Part shown: positions 8,318-16,575 of the stretch, one piece after another
Numbering within the stretch: the stretch's first letter is position 1
Layout of the letters: each line of letters begins with the position of its first letter
Source of the DNA: Humidesulfovibrio mexicanus
GTDB taxonomy: Bacteria > Desulfobacterota > Desulfovibrionia > Desulfovibrionales > Desulfovibrionaceae
Assembly (NCBI RefSeq): GCF_900188225.1
Contig: NZ_FZOC01000008.1
Coordinates: 115,208-179,207 of the forward strand
DNA: 64,000 nt
Direction of reading: 5' to 3'
Program-made: the position numbers and the translations under genes
The notes under the pieces: generated by a model
The model's input: the letters and a program-made list of their open reading frames with translations, nothing else
Database searches by the model: none
Told to the model about the DNA's origin: nothing

Positions 8318-9685
8318 ATGAGCTTCCTGAAGGACATTTCCTGCGAGTACATCATGGACAGCTTGGCCGACGGCGTGTTCACCGTGGACCTGGACTGGAA
8401 CATCACCTTCTTCAATCGCGCGGCCAGCGCCATCACCAAGGTGTCCAGGGCCGAGGCTTTGGGCCGCAAGTGCTGGGAGGTGTTCCGCTCCAGCATCTGC
8501 GACGGTTCCTGCTCCCTCAAGGCCGCGCTTGCCGATGGCGAGAGCCGGGGCAACCGCTCCATTTTCTTTGTGCGTCCCGACGGCACAAAGGTGCCCATCA
8601 GCATCAGCGCGGCCCCGCTGCGCGACCGCAAGGGCAGGATCGTGGGCGGCGTGGAGAGCTTCCGCGATCTTTCGGCCTTGCGGCTCATGCAGAAGAAGCT
8701 CGACGGCCTCTACCGCGTGGAGGACATTGTGAGCCGGAGCCCGGCCTTCCAGCGCATTCTGGGCATTTTGCCGCAGATAGCCGGCAGCGGGGCCACTGTG
8801 CTTGTGCTGGGCGAATCCGGCACGGGCAAGGAACTGGTGGCGCGGGCCATTCACAACCTGAGCGCCCGCGCGGGCAAGCCCTTTGTGGCCGTGAACTGCG
8901 GGGCCCTGCCCGAAAACCTGCTGGAAAGCGAATTGTTCGGCCACAAGGCCGGGGCCTTCACCGACGCCAAGCGCGACAAGCCCGGCCGTTTCCAGGCCGC
9001 GGACGGCGGCACCCTCTTCCTTGACGAGATTGGCGACATGCCTCTGCCGCTGCAGGTTAAAATACTGCGCGCGCTGCAGGAAAAGATCGTGGAGCCGCTT
9101 GGCGCGGTGAAGGGGCAGCCCGTGGACGTGCGGGTCATCGCCGCCACCAACCGCGACCTGGAGGACATGGTGGCCCGGCAGACCTTCCGCAGCGATTTGT
9201 TCTACCGCCTCAACGTGGTGCGCCTGGCCCTGCCCCCCCTGCGCGAACGGCCCGAGGACGTGCCGCTTTTGGCTCAGCACTTCATCTCCCGGCAGAACGC
9301 CCTCACCGGCAAGGAGGTCGCGGGGCTTTCGGACGAGGTGCTGCGCCTGCTCATGCGGCATCCGTTTCCCGGCAACGTGCGCGAGCTGGAGAACATCATC
9401 GAGTACGCCTTCATCCTGTGCCCTGGCGGGCTCATTCAGAGGGAGCACCTGCCGGACAAGCTGGCGCGTCCGGCCGAGGGCGCAGCTTCCGCCCAGGACG
9501 CGCAGATTCATACGGCGCTTTCGGCGTTTGTCGGCGGCCCGTTGGCGGACATCAAGCGCCAGGCCGTGGAGCAGGCCTTGGCCCGGCACGGCGGACGCGT
9601 CATGGCCGCCTGCCGCGAGCTTAAGATTTCCAAGGACACCCTGAGGCGCATTGTGCGTACACCGTCTGGCGAGCAGGGCGCCTGA
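8318..9685 (+). CDS. Sigma-54-dependent activator of the orp genes (PAS, AAA+, Fis HTH)
   Basis: Bacterial enhancer-binding protein of 455 residues. A PAS domain covers about residues 8-130 and carries cysteines at 52, 61 and 65 (CWEVF...SSICDGSC), which could bind a redox cofactor. The AAA+ domain has Walker A GESGTGKE (165-172), the sigma-54 contact loop as GAFTDA (212-217) instead of GAFTGA, and Walker B as [12 protein letters not shown] Fis-type HTH closes the protein ([16 protein letters not shown]). By position and architecture it corresponds to DVU2106 of Desulfovibrio vulgaris, the cognate regulator of the divergent orp operons. It may regulate itself through the palindromes in its own upstream region. 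Confidence 0.92.
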   Translation: MSFLKDISCEYIMDSLADGVFTVDLDWNITFFNRAASAITKVSRAEALGRKCWEVFRSSICDGSCSLKAALADGESRGNRSIFFVRPDGTKVPISISAAPLRDRKGRIVGGVESFRDLSALRLMQKKLDGLYRVEDIVSRSPAFQRILGILPQIAGSGATVLVLGESGTGKELVARAIHNLSARAGKPFVAVNCGALPENLLESELFGHKAGAFTDAKRDKPGRFQAADGGTLFLDEIGDMPLPLQVKILRALQEKIVEPLGAVKGQPVDVRVIAATNRDLEDMVARQTFRSDLFYRLNVVRLALPPLRERPEDVPLLAQHFISRQNALTGKEVAGLSDEVLRLLMRHPFPGNVRELENIIEYAFILCPGGLIQREHLPDKLARPAEGAASAQDAQIHTALSAFVGGPLADIKRQAVEQALARHGGRVMAACRELKISKDTLRRIVRTPSGEQGA

Positions 9686-9717
9686 TGCGGCCATTGCCGC
9701 GCATGGGGAACGCCACC

Positions 9718-9757
9718 GGGCGCGTTTTGCGCCCAAGTTGAGGCGCACTGCGCGCCT
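9718..9757. promoter_or_regulatory. Second pair of 17-bp palindromes, candidate activator sites
   Basis: GGGCGCGTTTTGCGCCC at 9718-9734 and AGGCGCACTGCGCGCCT at 9741-9757 match the two sites upstream of the activator gene (common core GGCGC-N7-GCGCC). They lie 50-75 bp upstream of a sigma-54 promoter, the expected place for enhancer sites. Confidence 0.65.
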
Positions 9758-9796
9758 GTGTCGTGTAGCTTGCTGTTATGATAGATTTTATGGATT

Positions 9797-9813
9797 GCGG
9801 CACGAAGGATGCC
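9797..9813 (+). promoter_or_regulatory. Sigma-54 promoter of the orp operon
   Basis: GCGGCACGAAGGATGCC has GG at 9799-9800 and GC at 9811-9812 with the obligatory ten-base spacing. The -24 element CGGCACG is one base off consensus; the -12 element ATGCC is weaker. Transcription would begin near 9823, about 47 bp before the first gene. Confidence 0.65.
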
Positions 9814-9869
9814 AGAGACAGCGCGGCAGGCGGCCCCACGGTCGCCAGCCAGAGCAAATGGAGGAAACG

Positions 9870-10301
9870 ATGCTCGTGTGTCTGGCCTGTTACGCGGATC
9901 GCGTGGCGACGCTGCTTGAGACCGCAACGGAACTGCGCCTGTACCGCAAGGACGGCGCGGAGCTGGTTCCCTGCGGCGTGACCCCGGCCCCGCAAAACGG
10001 CGTGCTGGCGCTTATCGATCTTTTGGCCGCGGCCAAGGTGGACTTGTTGATCTGCGGCGGCGTGAACGGTTGCGCCCAGGCGGCGCTCAGGCAGTCCGGC
10101 GTGGCCGTGGCCGCCTGGATTGGCGGAGTGGCCGAGGACGTGGCCCGCGTGTGGGCGACGCGTGGGGTGCAGGGACTGGACGCCCTGCGCCTGCCAGGCT
10201 GCTGCGCGGGGCACTGCCAGCCCCGGCGGGCGAATTGTCGAGGCCGGGTGCGCGCGCCGCGGCCCCGCAGGATACATCAGAAGGAGCTGAGCGATGAGTG
10301 A
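9870..10301 (+). CDS. Orp-operon protein, DVU2107-like (NifX-like fold possible)
   Basis: A 143-residue protein starting at ATG 9870 with GAGGA eight bases upstream. The first 110 residues have an alternating strand/helix pattern (MLVCLACYADRVATLLE, then LLICGGVNGCAQAALRQSG) like dinitrogenase iron-molybdenum cofactor (NifX) folds, though the match is weak. The tail is cysteine-rich and basic (LPGCCAGHCQPRRANC). Position as first gene behind the sigma-54 promoter, with mrp overlapping its end by eight bases, equates it with DVU2107 of the D. vulgaris orp1 operon. Function unknown. Confidence 0.8.
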   Translation: MLVCLACYADRVATLLETATELRLYRKDGAELVPCGVTPAPQNGVLALIDLLAAAKVDLLICGGVNGCAQAALRQSGVAVAAWIGGVAEDVARVWATRGVQGLDALRLPGCCAGHCQPRRANCRGRVRAPRPRRIHQKELSDE

Positions 10302-11151
10302 CAAGGATTTGGCCGAAGACGCCCGCAAAAAGGCCGAGGATGCCCGGCTCAAAGGGCGTATGACGCGCATTCGCCAGAAGATCGCGGTGCTGTCCGGAAA
10401 AGGCGGCGTGGGAAAAAGCACGGTTTCCGCCAATTTGGCCGTGGCGCTTGCCGCCACCGGGGCCAAGGTGGGACTGCTGGATGTGGACGTGCACGGCCCG
10501 AGCATTCCGCGCCTGCTGCACCTTACCGGCAAGACCCTGGGCATGGAGGGGCAGGCCATGATCCCGGTTCCCTTCAGCGACACCCTGTCGGTCATGTCCC
10601 TGGGCTTTTTGCTGGAGGACAAATACGCGGCCACCATCTGGCGCGGTCCGGCCAAGGCCGGAGTCATCCGGCAGTTTTTGCAGGACGTGGAGTGGGGCGA
10701 CCTGGACTATCTCATTGTTGATTGCCCCCCCGGAACCGGCGACGAACCGCTTTCCGTGCTGCAGCTCATGGGGCAGGACGCCGCCGCGGTCATCGTGACC
10801 ACGCCGCAGGCCGTGGCCCTGGACGACGTGCGCCGCTCCGTGGGCTTTTGCCGCACCATGGGCAATCCCATGCTGGGCGTCATCGAGAACATGAGCGGCT
10901 TCACCTGCCCGGATTGCGGCGCCGTATGCGAGGTGTTCGGCGCTGGCGGGGGCGAGGCTTTGGCCGCCGAGGCTGGCGTGCCGTTTTTGGGGCGCATCCC
11001 CCTGGCGCAGGAGGTCATGGCCTCCGGCGAGAGCGGCGGCACCCTGGCAGACCTGCCGCAGGACCATGCCGTGCGCAAGGCCTTTGCCGATGTGGTGGAG
11101 CGTGTGCGGCTGTATTCGGCCGGGCTGGCCCGCCAGGAAGGGAAAATCTAG
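10294..11151 (+). CDS. mrp: Mrp/NBP35-type ATPase of the ORP complex
   Basis: A 285-residue P-loop ATPase with the deviant Walker A AVLSGKGGVGKST and the Mrp/MinD signatures LLDVDVHGPSIPRL and DYLIVDCPPGTGDEPL. The C-terminal CxxC (FTCPDCGAVCEVFG) is the Fe-S cluster-binding motif of Mrp dimers. In D. vulgaris the Mrp of the orp operon (DVU2109) carries an extra NifX-like domain; this copy ends without one, and a separate NifX-like gene follows at 11204. Probable role: Fe-S or Mo/Cu cluster carrier for ORP. It overlaps the upstream gene by eight bases. Confidence 0.93.
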   Translation: MSDKDLAEDARKKAEDARLKGRMTRIRQKIAVLSGKGGVGKSTVSANLAVALAATGAKVGLLDVDVHGPSIPRLLHLTGKTLGMEGQAMIPVPFSDTLSVMSLGFLLEDKYAATIWRGPAKAGVIRQFLQDVEWGDLDYLIVDCPPGTGDEPLSVLQLMGQDAAAVIVTTPQAVALDDVRRSVGFCRTMGNPMLGVIENMSGFTCPDCGAVCEVFGAGGGEALAAEAGVPFLGRIPLAQEVMASGESGGTLADLPQDHAVRKAFADVVERVRLYSAGLARQEGKI

Positions 11152-11203
11152 CCGGGACAGGGAAGACGTTTCGGGCCTATACTTTTAAAAAAGGAGAACG
11201 GCC

Positions 11204-11842
11204 ATGCCACGAGGAGACGGAACAGGACCGACAGGATCAGGCCCCATAGGCGCTGGTATGGGCGGCGGCGGAGGCCGCGGCATGGGCGGCGGAGGCCGTG
11301 GCATGGGCGGCGGAGGCCGTGGCATGGGCGGTTGCGGCCGTGGCATGGGCGGCGGAGGCCGTGGCATGGCCACGGGACAAACTGTTGGGGCGCGCGCGAC
11401 CATTGCGCAGAATGCGCCCGTGAACCAGACAACACCAGGAGCGAACATGACAGGCATCATCGCCGTGACCAGCGAAGGACCGGCCCTTACCGATCTGGTG
11501 GATCCGCGCTTCGGCCGGGCCGCCGGCTTCGTGGTGGTGGATATCGCCACCGGCCAGCACAGCTACATCGACAATGGCGGCTCCCAGTCCATGGCCCAGG
11601 GCGCGGGCATCCAGGCGGCCGAGAACGTGGCCAAGACCGGGGCGAGCGTTGTGCTCACCGGATCAGTCGGCCCCAAGGCGTTTCAGGCCCTGTCCGCCGC
11701 AGGCATCGCCGTCATCCAGAATGTCGAGGGCATGACCGTGGGGCAGGCCGTGGAGAAGTACAAGACCGGCCAGCTTTCCGCAGCCGATGCGCCCAACGCC
11801 GCCTCCGGCGGCAACAAGCCGGGGATGGGAGGCGGGCGGTGA
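11204..11842 (+). CDS. DUF5320-like leader fused to a NifX/ORP-type domain
   Basis: A 212-residue protein in two parts. Residues 1-60 begin MPRGDGTGPTGSG, the same signature as the protein at 7875-8126, and continue as GMGGGGR heptads encoded by a 21-bp repeat. Residues 82-180 are a dinitrogenase Fe-Mo-cofactor/NifX-like domain (IIAVTSEGPALTDLVDPRFG, then ASVVLTGSVGPKAFQAL), the fold used by ORP. The glycine-rich region contains one odd cysteine where a repeat reads GMGGCGR. The start has AAAGGAGAA upstream. The gene ends in GTGA, shared with the next start. Role in the ORP complex is inferred from context. Confidence 0.85.
   Translation: MPRGDGTGPTGSGPIGAGMGGGGGRGMGGGGRGMGGGGRGMGGCGRGMGGGGRGMATGQTVGARATIAQNAPVNQTTPGANMTGIIAVTSEGPALTDLVDPRFGRAAGFVVVDIATGQHSYIDNGGSQSMAQGAGIQAAENVAKTGASVVLTGSVGPKAFQALSAAGIAVIQNVEGMTVGQAVEKYKTGQLSAADAPNAASGGNKPGMGGGR
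11255..11368 (+). repeat. 21-bp tandem coding repeats
   Basis: About four copies of GGCATGGGCGGCGGAGGCCG(T), at 11279, 11300, 11321 and 11342, preceded by a diverged copy. They encode GMGGGGR heptads. Copy three differs (GTTGCGG). Such exact in-frame units can change number by slippage without breaking the frame. Confidence 0.85.
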
Positions 11843-12744
11843 TCTACGCCGTTGCCTCCGGCAAGGGAGGGACGGGCAAGACCACGGTGACGGCCTCCCT
11901 TGCCGCCATCTGGGACCGGCCGCTTGTGGCCGCGGACCTGGACGTGGAGGAGCCCAATCTGCACCTGTTCCTGCACCCGGCCCTTACGGGCGATGCGCCC
12001 GCCATGCTGGAAGTGCCGGAGGTGGACCCCGAGCGCTGCACCCTTTGCGGACAATGCGCGGAGTTCTGCCAGTTCAAGGCGCTTTCGGTCATGGGCAAGA
12101 AGCTGCTCATCTTCCCGGAGATGTGCCACGGTTGCGGGGGATGCCTGGCTCTGTGTCCGGAGGGGGCCTTGTCCCCCGCCGGGCGCGAGCTGGGCCGGGT
12201 GCTTACCGGTTTCTTCGACGCCGATTCGGGGCGGCGCGGCGGTTTCCTTATGGGCCGCCTGCGCGTGGGCGAGGCCATGAGCCCGCCGCTCATGCGGCAG
12301 GTCAAGGCCCTGCTGCCCAAGCCCGGAGACAGCCGCGACGCCCTGCTTGACGCCCCGCCGGGCGTGAGCTGTCCCGCCGTGAACGCTGTCATGGACGCGC
12401 ACTGTATCGTGCTCGTCACCGAGCCGACGCCTTTTGGTCTGCACGACCTGCGCCTGGCCGTGGACGCCTTCCGCCCCATGGGCAAGCCCATGGGCGTGGT
12501 GGTGAACCGGGCCGGCGCGGGAGACGACCGGGTGCAGCGCTACTGCGCTGACGAAGGCGTGCCCGTGTGGGCGGAGATTCCCTTCAGCCGCGCAGTGGCG
12601 GAAGCCTACTCGCGCGGCGAGGTGGCGGCCCGTGCCCTGCCGCAACTGCGCGCCGTGTTTCTGGCGCTCATGGCGCGCATGAAGGACGCGGCCGCCGCCT
12701 CAACCTCCGGCCTGGCCGCCGGGAAGGAGGCGTCCCATGCGTGA
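11839..12744 (+). CDS. MinD-type P-loop ATPase with ferredoxin insert (orp, DVU2104-like)
   Basis: A 301-residue ATPase beginning at GTG 11839, which overlaps the previous stop as GTGA and has GGGAGG upstream. Walker A is VASGKGGTGKTT. Two four-cysteine clusters, CTLCGQCAEFC and CHGCGGCLALCP, sit near residues 62-105 and should hold two [4Fe-4S] centres. The downstream switch region (LLDAPPGVSCPAVN) matches this family of MinD-superfamily ATPases. It corresponds to one of DVU2103/DVU2104, which in D. vulgaris form part of the ORP complex linked to cell division. It overlaps the next gene by eight bases. Confidence 0.9.
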   Translation: MIYAVASGKGGTGKTTVTASLAAIWDRPLVAADLDVEEPNLHLFLHPALTGDAPAMLEVPEVDPERCTLCGQCAEFCQFKALSVMGKKLLIFPEMCHGCGGCLALCPEGALSPAGRELGRVLTGFFDADSGRRGGFLMGRLRVGEAMSPPLMRQVKALLPKPGDSRDALLDAPPGVSCPAVNAVMDAHCIVLVTEPTPFGLHDLRLAVDAFRPMGKPMGVVVNRAGAGDDRVQRYCADEGVPVWAEIPFSRAVAEAYSRGEVAARALPQLRAVFLALMARMKDAAAASTSGLAAGKEASHA

Positions 12745-13654
12745 GATCGTCGTCATCAGCGGCAAGGGCGGCACGGGAAAAACCAGCGTTACGGCCGCCC
12801 TGGCCCACCTGGCCTCGCAAGACGGCCCGGTGATGCTCTGCGACCTGGATGTGGACGCCCCGGACCTGCACTTGCTGCTGGAGCCGGATCGTGCCGAGGA
12901 GCATGAATTCGTCAGCGGTTTCGAGGCCGTCATCGACCCCGAATTGTGCGTCAACTGCGGCCTGTGCGCAGGGCTGTGCCGTTTCGGGGCCATTGTGCAG
13001 GGGCCGCGTGCGTGCAGCGTGGATCCCATGCGCTGCGAGGGCTGCAAGGTCTGCGTGCAATTCTGCCCTGCCGGGGCGGTGCGTTTTGAGCCGCGCCACT
13101 GCGGGCAGTGGTGGTCGTCGTCCATGCGCTTCGGCCCCATGGTCCACGCCCAGCTGTTCCCGGGGTCGGAGAACTCCGGACGGCTGGTGGCCCTGCTCAA
13201 GACCGAAGCCCGCGAACGCTGCGAAGCCCAAGGCGTGGAGACCATCCTCTGCGATGGCGCGCCCGGCATCGGCTGCCCGGTCATCGCTTCGCTTTCCGGG
13301 GCGAGCCAGGCCGTCATCGTCACCGAACCCACGCCGTCCGGCCTGCACGACCTGTTGCGCGTGGCCGACCTCTGCGCGCACTTCCGCATTCCGGTCGCTG
13401 TGGTGGTGAACAAGTATGACTTGAACGAGGCCAACACCGACGAGCTGGAGCGGCAGTGCCGCGAGCGCGGCATTGCGGTGCTTGGCCGCCTGCCCCACGA
13501 CGAGATCGTGGTGCGGGCCATGGTTCAGGGCAAGGCGGTCACCGAGCTGCCGCAAAGCCCCTTTGCCGATGCCCTGCGCGGCGTGTGGGAGCGTCTTGCT
13601 TCCGTGGCCGCGTACCGTCCCAAAACCATCATCCCAACCATGCAAGCGAAATAG
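12737..13654 (+). CDS. MinD-type P-loop ATPase with ferredoxin insert (orp, DVU2103-like)
   Basis: A 305-residue paralogue of the preceding ATPase with Walker A VISGKGGTGKTS and clusters CVNCGLCAGLC and CEGCKVCVQFCP. The switch motif is CDGAPGIGCPVI. The pair of tandem, overlapping ATPases is typical of orp2-type operons. The ATPase cycle and Fe-S centres suggest a cluster delivery or energised electron-transfer role, but biochemical function in the family is not settled. The gene for ORP itself follows after 11 bases. Confidence 0.9.
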   Translation: MREIVVISGKGGTGKTSVTAALAHLASQDGPVMLCDLDVDAPDLHLLLEPDRAEEHEFVSGFEAVIDPELCVNCGLCAGLCRFGAIVQGPRACSVDPMRCEGCKVCVQFCPAGAVRFEPRHCGQWWSSSMRFGPMVHAQLFPGSENSGRLVALLKTEARERCEAQGVETILCDGAPGIGCPVIASLSGASQAVIVTEPTPSGLHDLLRVADLCAHFRIPVAVVVNKYDLNEANTDELERQCRERGIAVLGRLPHDEIVVRAMVQGKAVTELPQSPFADALRGVWERLASVAAYRPKTIIPTMQAK

Positions 13655-13665
13655 GAGCAACAGCC

Positions 13666-14043
13666 ATGGAGACCATTGTCATCGCCATCCCCTCTGAAAT
13701 GCCCGGCGGACTGGAGGCCGGAGTGGGACAGCACTTCGGCCATTGCGACGTGTACACCATCGTGGAGGCGCAGGACGGCAAGGTGCAGAACGTGCGCACC
13801 CTGCCGTGCGTGCCCCACCAGCAGGGGGGCTGCATGGCCCCGGTGAACCACCTGGCCGGAAACGGCGTCAACGTGCTCATCGCCGGCGGCATGGGAATGC
13901 GTCCGCTTATGGGCTTCCAGCAGGTGGGCGTGCAGGTGTACTTCGGCGCGGGCGCGCCAACCGTGGGCCATGCCGTCACCGCCTTTCTGCAGGGGCAGCT
14001 TCCCGCCTTCACCACGGAATTCACCTGCGGCGGCGGGCAATAG
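13666..14043 (+). CDS. orp: Orange protein ORP-like (NifX/MTH1175 family)
   Basis: A 125-residue single-domain dinitrogenase Fe-Mo-cofactor family protein, close in length to ORP (DVU2108, about 118 residues), which in Desulfovibrio binds a Mo-Cu-Mo sulfide cluster. Visible features are GVGQHFGHCDVYTIVE at the N-terminus, then VPHQQGGCMAPVNHLAG and VLIAGGMGMRPLMGFQQ. The C-terminus ends TEFTCGGGQ. The start has AGGAG seven bases upstream. The known ORP cluster is bound non-covalently, so conserved cysteines need not be present. Confidence 0.88.
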   Translation: METIVIAIPSEMPGGLEAGVGQHFGHCDVYTIVEAQDGKVQNVRTLPCVPHQQGGCMAPVNHLAGNGVNVLIAGGMGMRPLMGFQQVGVQVYFGAGAPTVGHAVTAFLQGQLPAFTTEFTCGGGQ

Positions 14044-14057
14044 GCCGGGGAGGGATC

Positions 14058-14420
14058 ATGTCCATCCTGCTTGTGACCCCGCGCGGAGCGCAGTTGGCGG
14101 AGTTTTCCCGGGCGCTTGGTGAGGCGTCGAACCTGCCCGTGGAGGCCCTTGCCACCTGGGAGGAAGCCCTGGCGCGGCTCAAAGGCAAGGCTCACCAGTT
14201 CCTGATCATCGACCAGGGGCTTGCCGAGGGCGATCCCCTGGAACTGTCCAAGGCTGTACTTATGGTCAACGCCATGGTCAACATGGCCGTGGTCAGCCCC
14301 CTTGGCGCGGATGACTTCCACGAGGCCAGCGAGGGCCTCGGCATCCTCGCCCCGATCCCCGTCACTCCCGGGGCCGCCGATGGCGTGGCCCTGGCGCAGG
14401 TGTTCAGGCGTTTCCTGTAG
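14058..14420 (+). CDS. Pseudo-receiver-like protein of the orp operon (DVU2105 position)
   Basis: A 120-residue protein, ATG 14058 with GGGAGGG upstream, 14 bp after orp. Its strand/helix alternation (SILLVTPRG, then FLIIDQGLAEGDPLEL, then MAVVSPLGADDFHEA, then ILAPIPVTPGAADG) resembles a response-regulator receiver, but the phosphoacceptor and lysine motifs are not intact. As last gene of the run it occupies the place of DVU2105. The function is unknown, possibly a protein-protein scaffold. Confidence 0.75.
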   Translation: MSILLVTPRGAQLAEFSRALGEASNLPVEALATWEEALARLKGKAHQFLIIDQGLAEGDPLELSKAVLMVNAMVNMAVVSPLGADDFHEASEGLGILAPIPVTPGAADGVALAQVFRRFL

Positions 14421-14433
14421 CGGGAATGGAGGC

Positions 14434-14490
14434 CCAGGGCGCTGCCCCTGGAAACTCCGCCGGGGGGCGAAAGCGCCCCCCGGAATCCCT
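14434..14490. repeat. Hairpin element ending the orp operon
   Basis: CCGGGGGGCG at 14460-14469 pairs with CGCCCCCCGG at 14474-14483 around an AAAG loop, giving a very stable stem. It is preceded by GCGCTGCCCCTGG, which resembles the CCAGGGGC/GCCCCTGG stem of the 152-bp repeats at 5407 and 61071. There is no T-tract, so it may protect or end the transcript as a repetitive extragenic hairpin rather than as a classical terminator. Confidence 0.6.
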
Positions 14491-14574
14491 GCGCAGCGGT
14501 TTGGCGGCCGGGCGCAGGCCTGTTCATGCGGGGCGACGATTGGTCCTAAGCCCCAGATGTCGGCGCGGATGCGC

Positions 14575-16575
14575 TCAGGCCCAGTGCACCTGCCGGTATA
14601 TCTTGGGCACCGAGAGTCTGGGCATGGCCCGCTTTGCTCCCTCTATGCCCGGCTCGAAGCTGCCGAGCAGCGCCGCTTGCCGCTCCGTATGCCGGAAGTC
14701 CAGGACACGCGGGGCGTCAAGTTTCAGAGGCTCCGTGTCGAAGCGGCACTCTTCCATGGCCGGGAAGTCGTAGTTGAAGCTGTCGCTGAAAGTCAGCGAG
14801 CAGTCGAACGGGCTGCGTTTCTTGAAGACCACATAGCGCTCTAGTTCGTGCAGGTAGTCGTTGGCGTTGGCGAGCACCTCCGCGGGGAGCAGCTCGCGGG
14901 CAGCGTTGAAGGCCATGTGGACGATTTCATCCACCAACTCGAAGAACGCCTGGCCCCGGTAGCTGAAGAGGATGTTGTAGCCGACGGCCTTGGTGCGGAT
15001 GGTCTCCTCGTCGCCCGTGCGCAGCAGTTCCTTGAGCGCCTCGCGGTCGTCCCAAAGCTCTTGGGCGGTGTCGTACTGGAAGGCCCGGTACAAGTCGGCC
15101 AGACCACTGGGCATGAGCCGGTCGCGCTGCTCATGCACAGTGCGCAGGAACGCCGAGGCCTTGATGCCTTGACGATCAAGGAACGCATACAGTTCGTAAA
15201 TGATTTCGTCAGAATAAAAGATGCTGGACGTCAAGGCCAGGGCCCGGCACTCCAGGTAATCGTCAAAGGTCATGGTGTCGAGGGCGACCACTGCCTCCTC
15301 TGTTTCGGCTGCATGGACAGTGGCGCCCGCGAACGGGTAGTTTCCGTAGCAGCGGTGGCTCAGGCGATGCCGGGTCTGCATTCTGTAGCGCGTTTTGTAT
15401 GTTGTGGTGTTCAGCTCGCTGCCATCCAGAAGCATGAGGGTGTAGAGCAGAATCAAGTCCATGCCGGCGTCCACAAGCTGGAAGACCGTGCTGAAGTGCT
15501 TTTCGCGAGTGTCTCCGGGCAGGGCCAGGATGACCTCGCTGCGGGTGATGGAGTCGCGGGCATGAGCGCTTTTGGCCATGCTGATGAGTTTGTCCGTGGA
15601 AACGTTTTGTCGCTTGACATTGCGCAGTACATCGGGCGCCAGGGACTGCACGGCCGCGGTAAGAGGCAGGCTGTCGCCCAGGATCTCAACGCACTTCAGG
15701 ATGTTGTCCTCGGCGTTTTTTCCTGTGCTGACGGATACGTACAGCGGATAGCCGGCGCTGTCCTGTGAGCGCTTGATGACCCGCGCGATCTCCACATCCT
15801 GGGGATACATGCCGTAATTGGAGTCGGCAAGGAGCAGGATGGTGGATTTGGTCTTGGCCGAAATGCTGGCGAGTTCCTGTTCGAATACGTCAACGGATTT
15901 TCGAGTGATTCTGGTCCATTTTACCGACCCGCGCTCGCAATAGGCGCAGGTGAAGGGGCAGCCTCGCGCCGCCTCCACCAGGGGGATGCTGTTCGGACGG
16001 AGCAGGAAGTCGTCCAGGTAGCCCGCCAGATAGGGCGAAGGGAAGTCGTCCAGGTTGTCCTGTCTGGGGATCACGTCGTCCAGGTGCGCTTTGCCGTTCT
16101 CCAGGCCATGGCAACCGGGCAGGCCGCGTTCCCACATGGCTTTCTTGTCCCGGGTGGGCAACCAGGCGTCCATCATCATGGTGAAGGCGCGCTCGCCTTC
16201 CCCTGCGGTGTAGATGTCGTATGCCGGATGCTCACGCAGCCACCGTTCGCGCTGCTCGGCTTCCAGGGGGTAGTTCGGCCCGCCAGCCACCACCAGGCAG
16301 TCCGGGGCCAGCTCCTTGATGCGCTGAGCAAATCCATGGGATAAACTGTGGTTCCAGACATAGTTCGAAAAACCGACCACTCCGGGCATGTCGCGCTCGA
16401 AACTTGCAGCGAGATCCGCAGGATACTTGAACAGTTTGACTTCCACATCCTTGCCGAAGCGAGAGTGCGTGTGGAAGTAGGACTTGATGCACCCTATGCC
16501 ATAAGGAACGAATTCCGAGACAACTCCGTGCGCGGTGTGGGTCAGGTCGCAGAGATAGATGAGGTTTTCGTTCAT
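14575..16575 (-). CDS. B12-binding-domain radical SAM protein
   Basis: A 666-residue enzyme. Residues 1-150 fit a cobalamin-binding (Rossmann-like) domain, including VVAGGPNYPLEAE and TAGEGERAFTMMM. The radical SAM core begins at RGCPFTCAYCERGSVKW, with the three cluster cysteines near residues 205-212, and continues with ILLLADSNYGMYPQDVEIAR. About 270 further residues form an uncharacterised C-terminal part. B12-radical SAM proteins perform methyl transfers or ring rearrangements; the substrate is unknown. It overlaps the glycosyltransferase gene by four bases (ATGA), so the two are cotranscribed and probably act in one surface-glycan or modification pathway. Confidence 0.88.
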   Translation of the reverse strand: MNENLIYLCDLTHTAHGVVSEFVPYGIGCIKSYFHTHSRFGKDVEVKLFKYPADLAASFERDMPGVVGFSNYVWNHSLSHGFAQRIKELAPDCLVVAGGPNYPLEAEQRERWLREHPAYDIYTAGEGERAFTMMMDAWLPTRDKKAMWERGLPGCHGLENGKAHLDDVIPRQDNLDDFPSPYLAGYLDDFLLRPNSIPLVEAARGCPFTCAYCERGSVKWTRITRKSVDVFEQELASISAKTKSTILLLADSNYGMYPQDVEIARVIKRSQDSAGYPLYVSVSTGKNAEDNILKCVEILGDSLPLTAAVQSLAPDVLRNVKRQNVSTDKLISMAKSAHARDSITRSEVILALPGDTREKHFSTVFQLVDAGMDLILLYTLMLLDGSELNTTTYKTRYRMQTRHRLSHRCYGNYPFAGATVHAAETEEAVVALDTMTFDDYLECRALALTSSIFYSDEIIYELYAFLDRQGIKASAFLRTVHEQRDRLMPSGLADLYRAFQYDTAQELWDDREALKELLRTGDEETIRTKAVGYNILFSYRGQAFFELVDEIVHMAFNAARELLPAEVLANANDYLHELERYVVFKKRSPFDCSLTFSDSFNYDFPAMEECRFDTEPLKLDAPRVLDFRHTERQAALLGSFEPGIEGAKRAMPRLSVPKIYRQVHWA

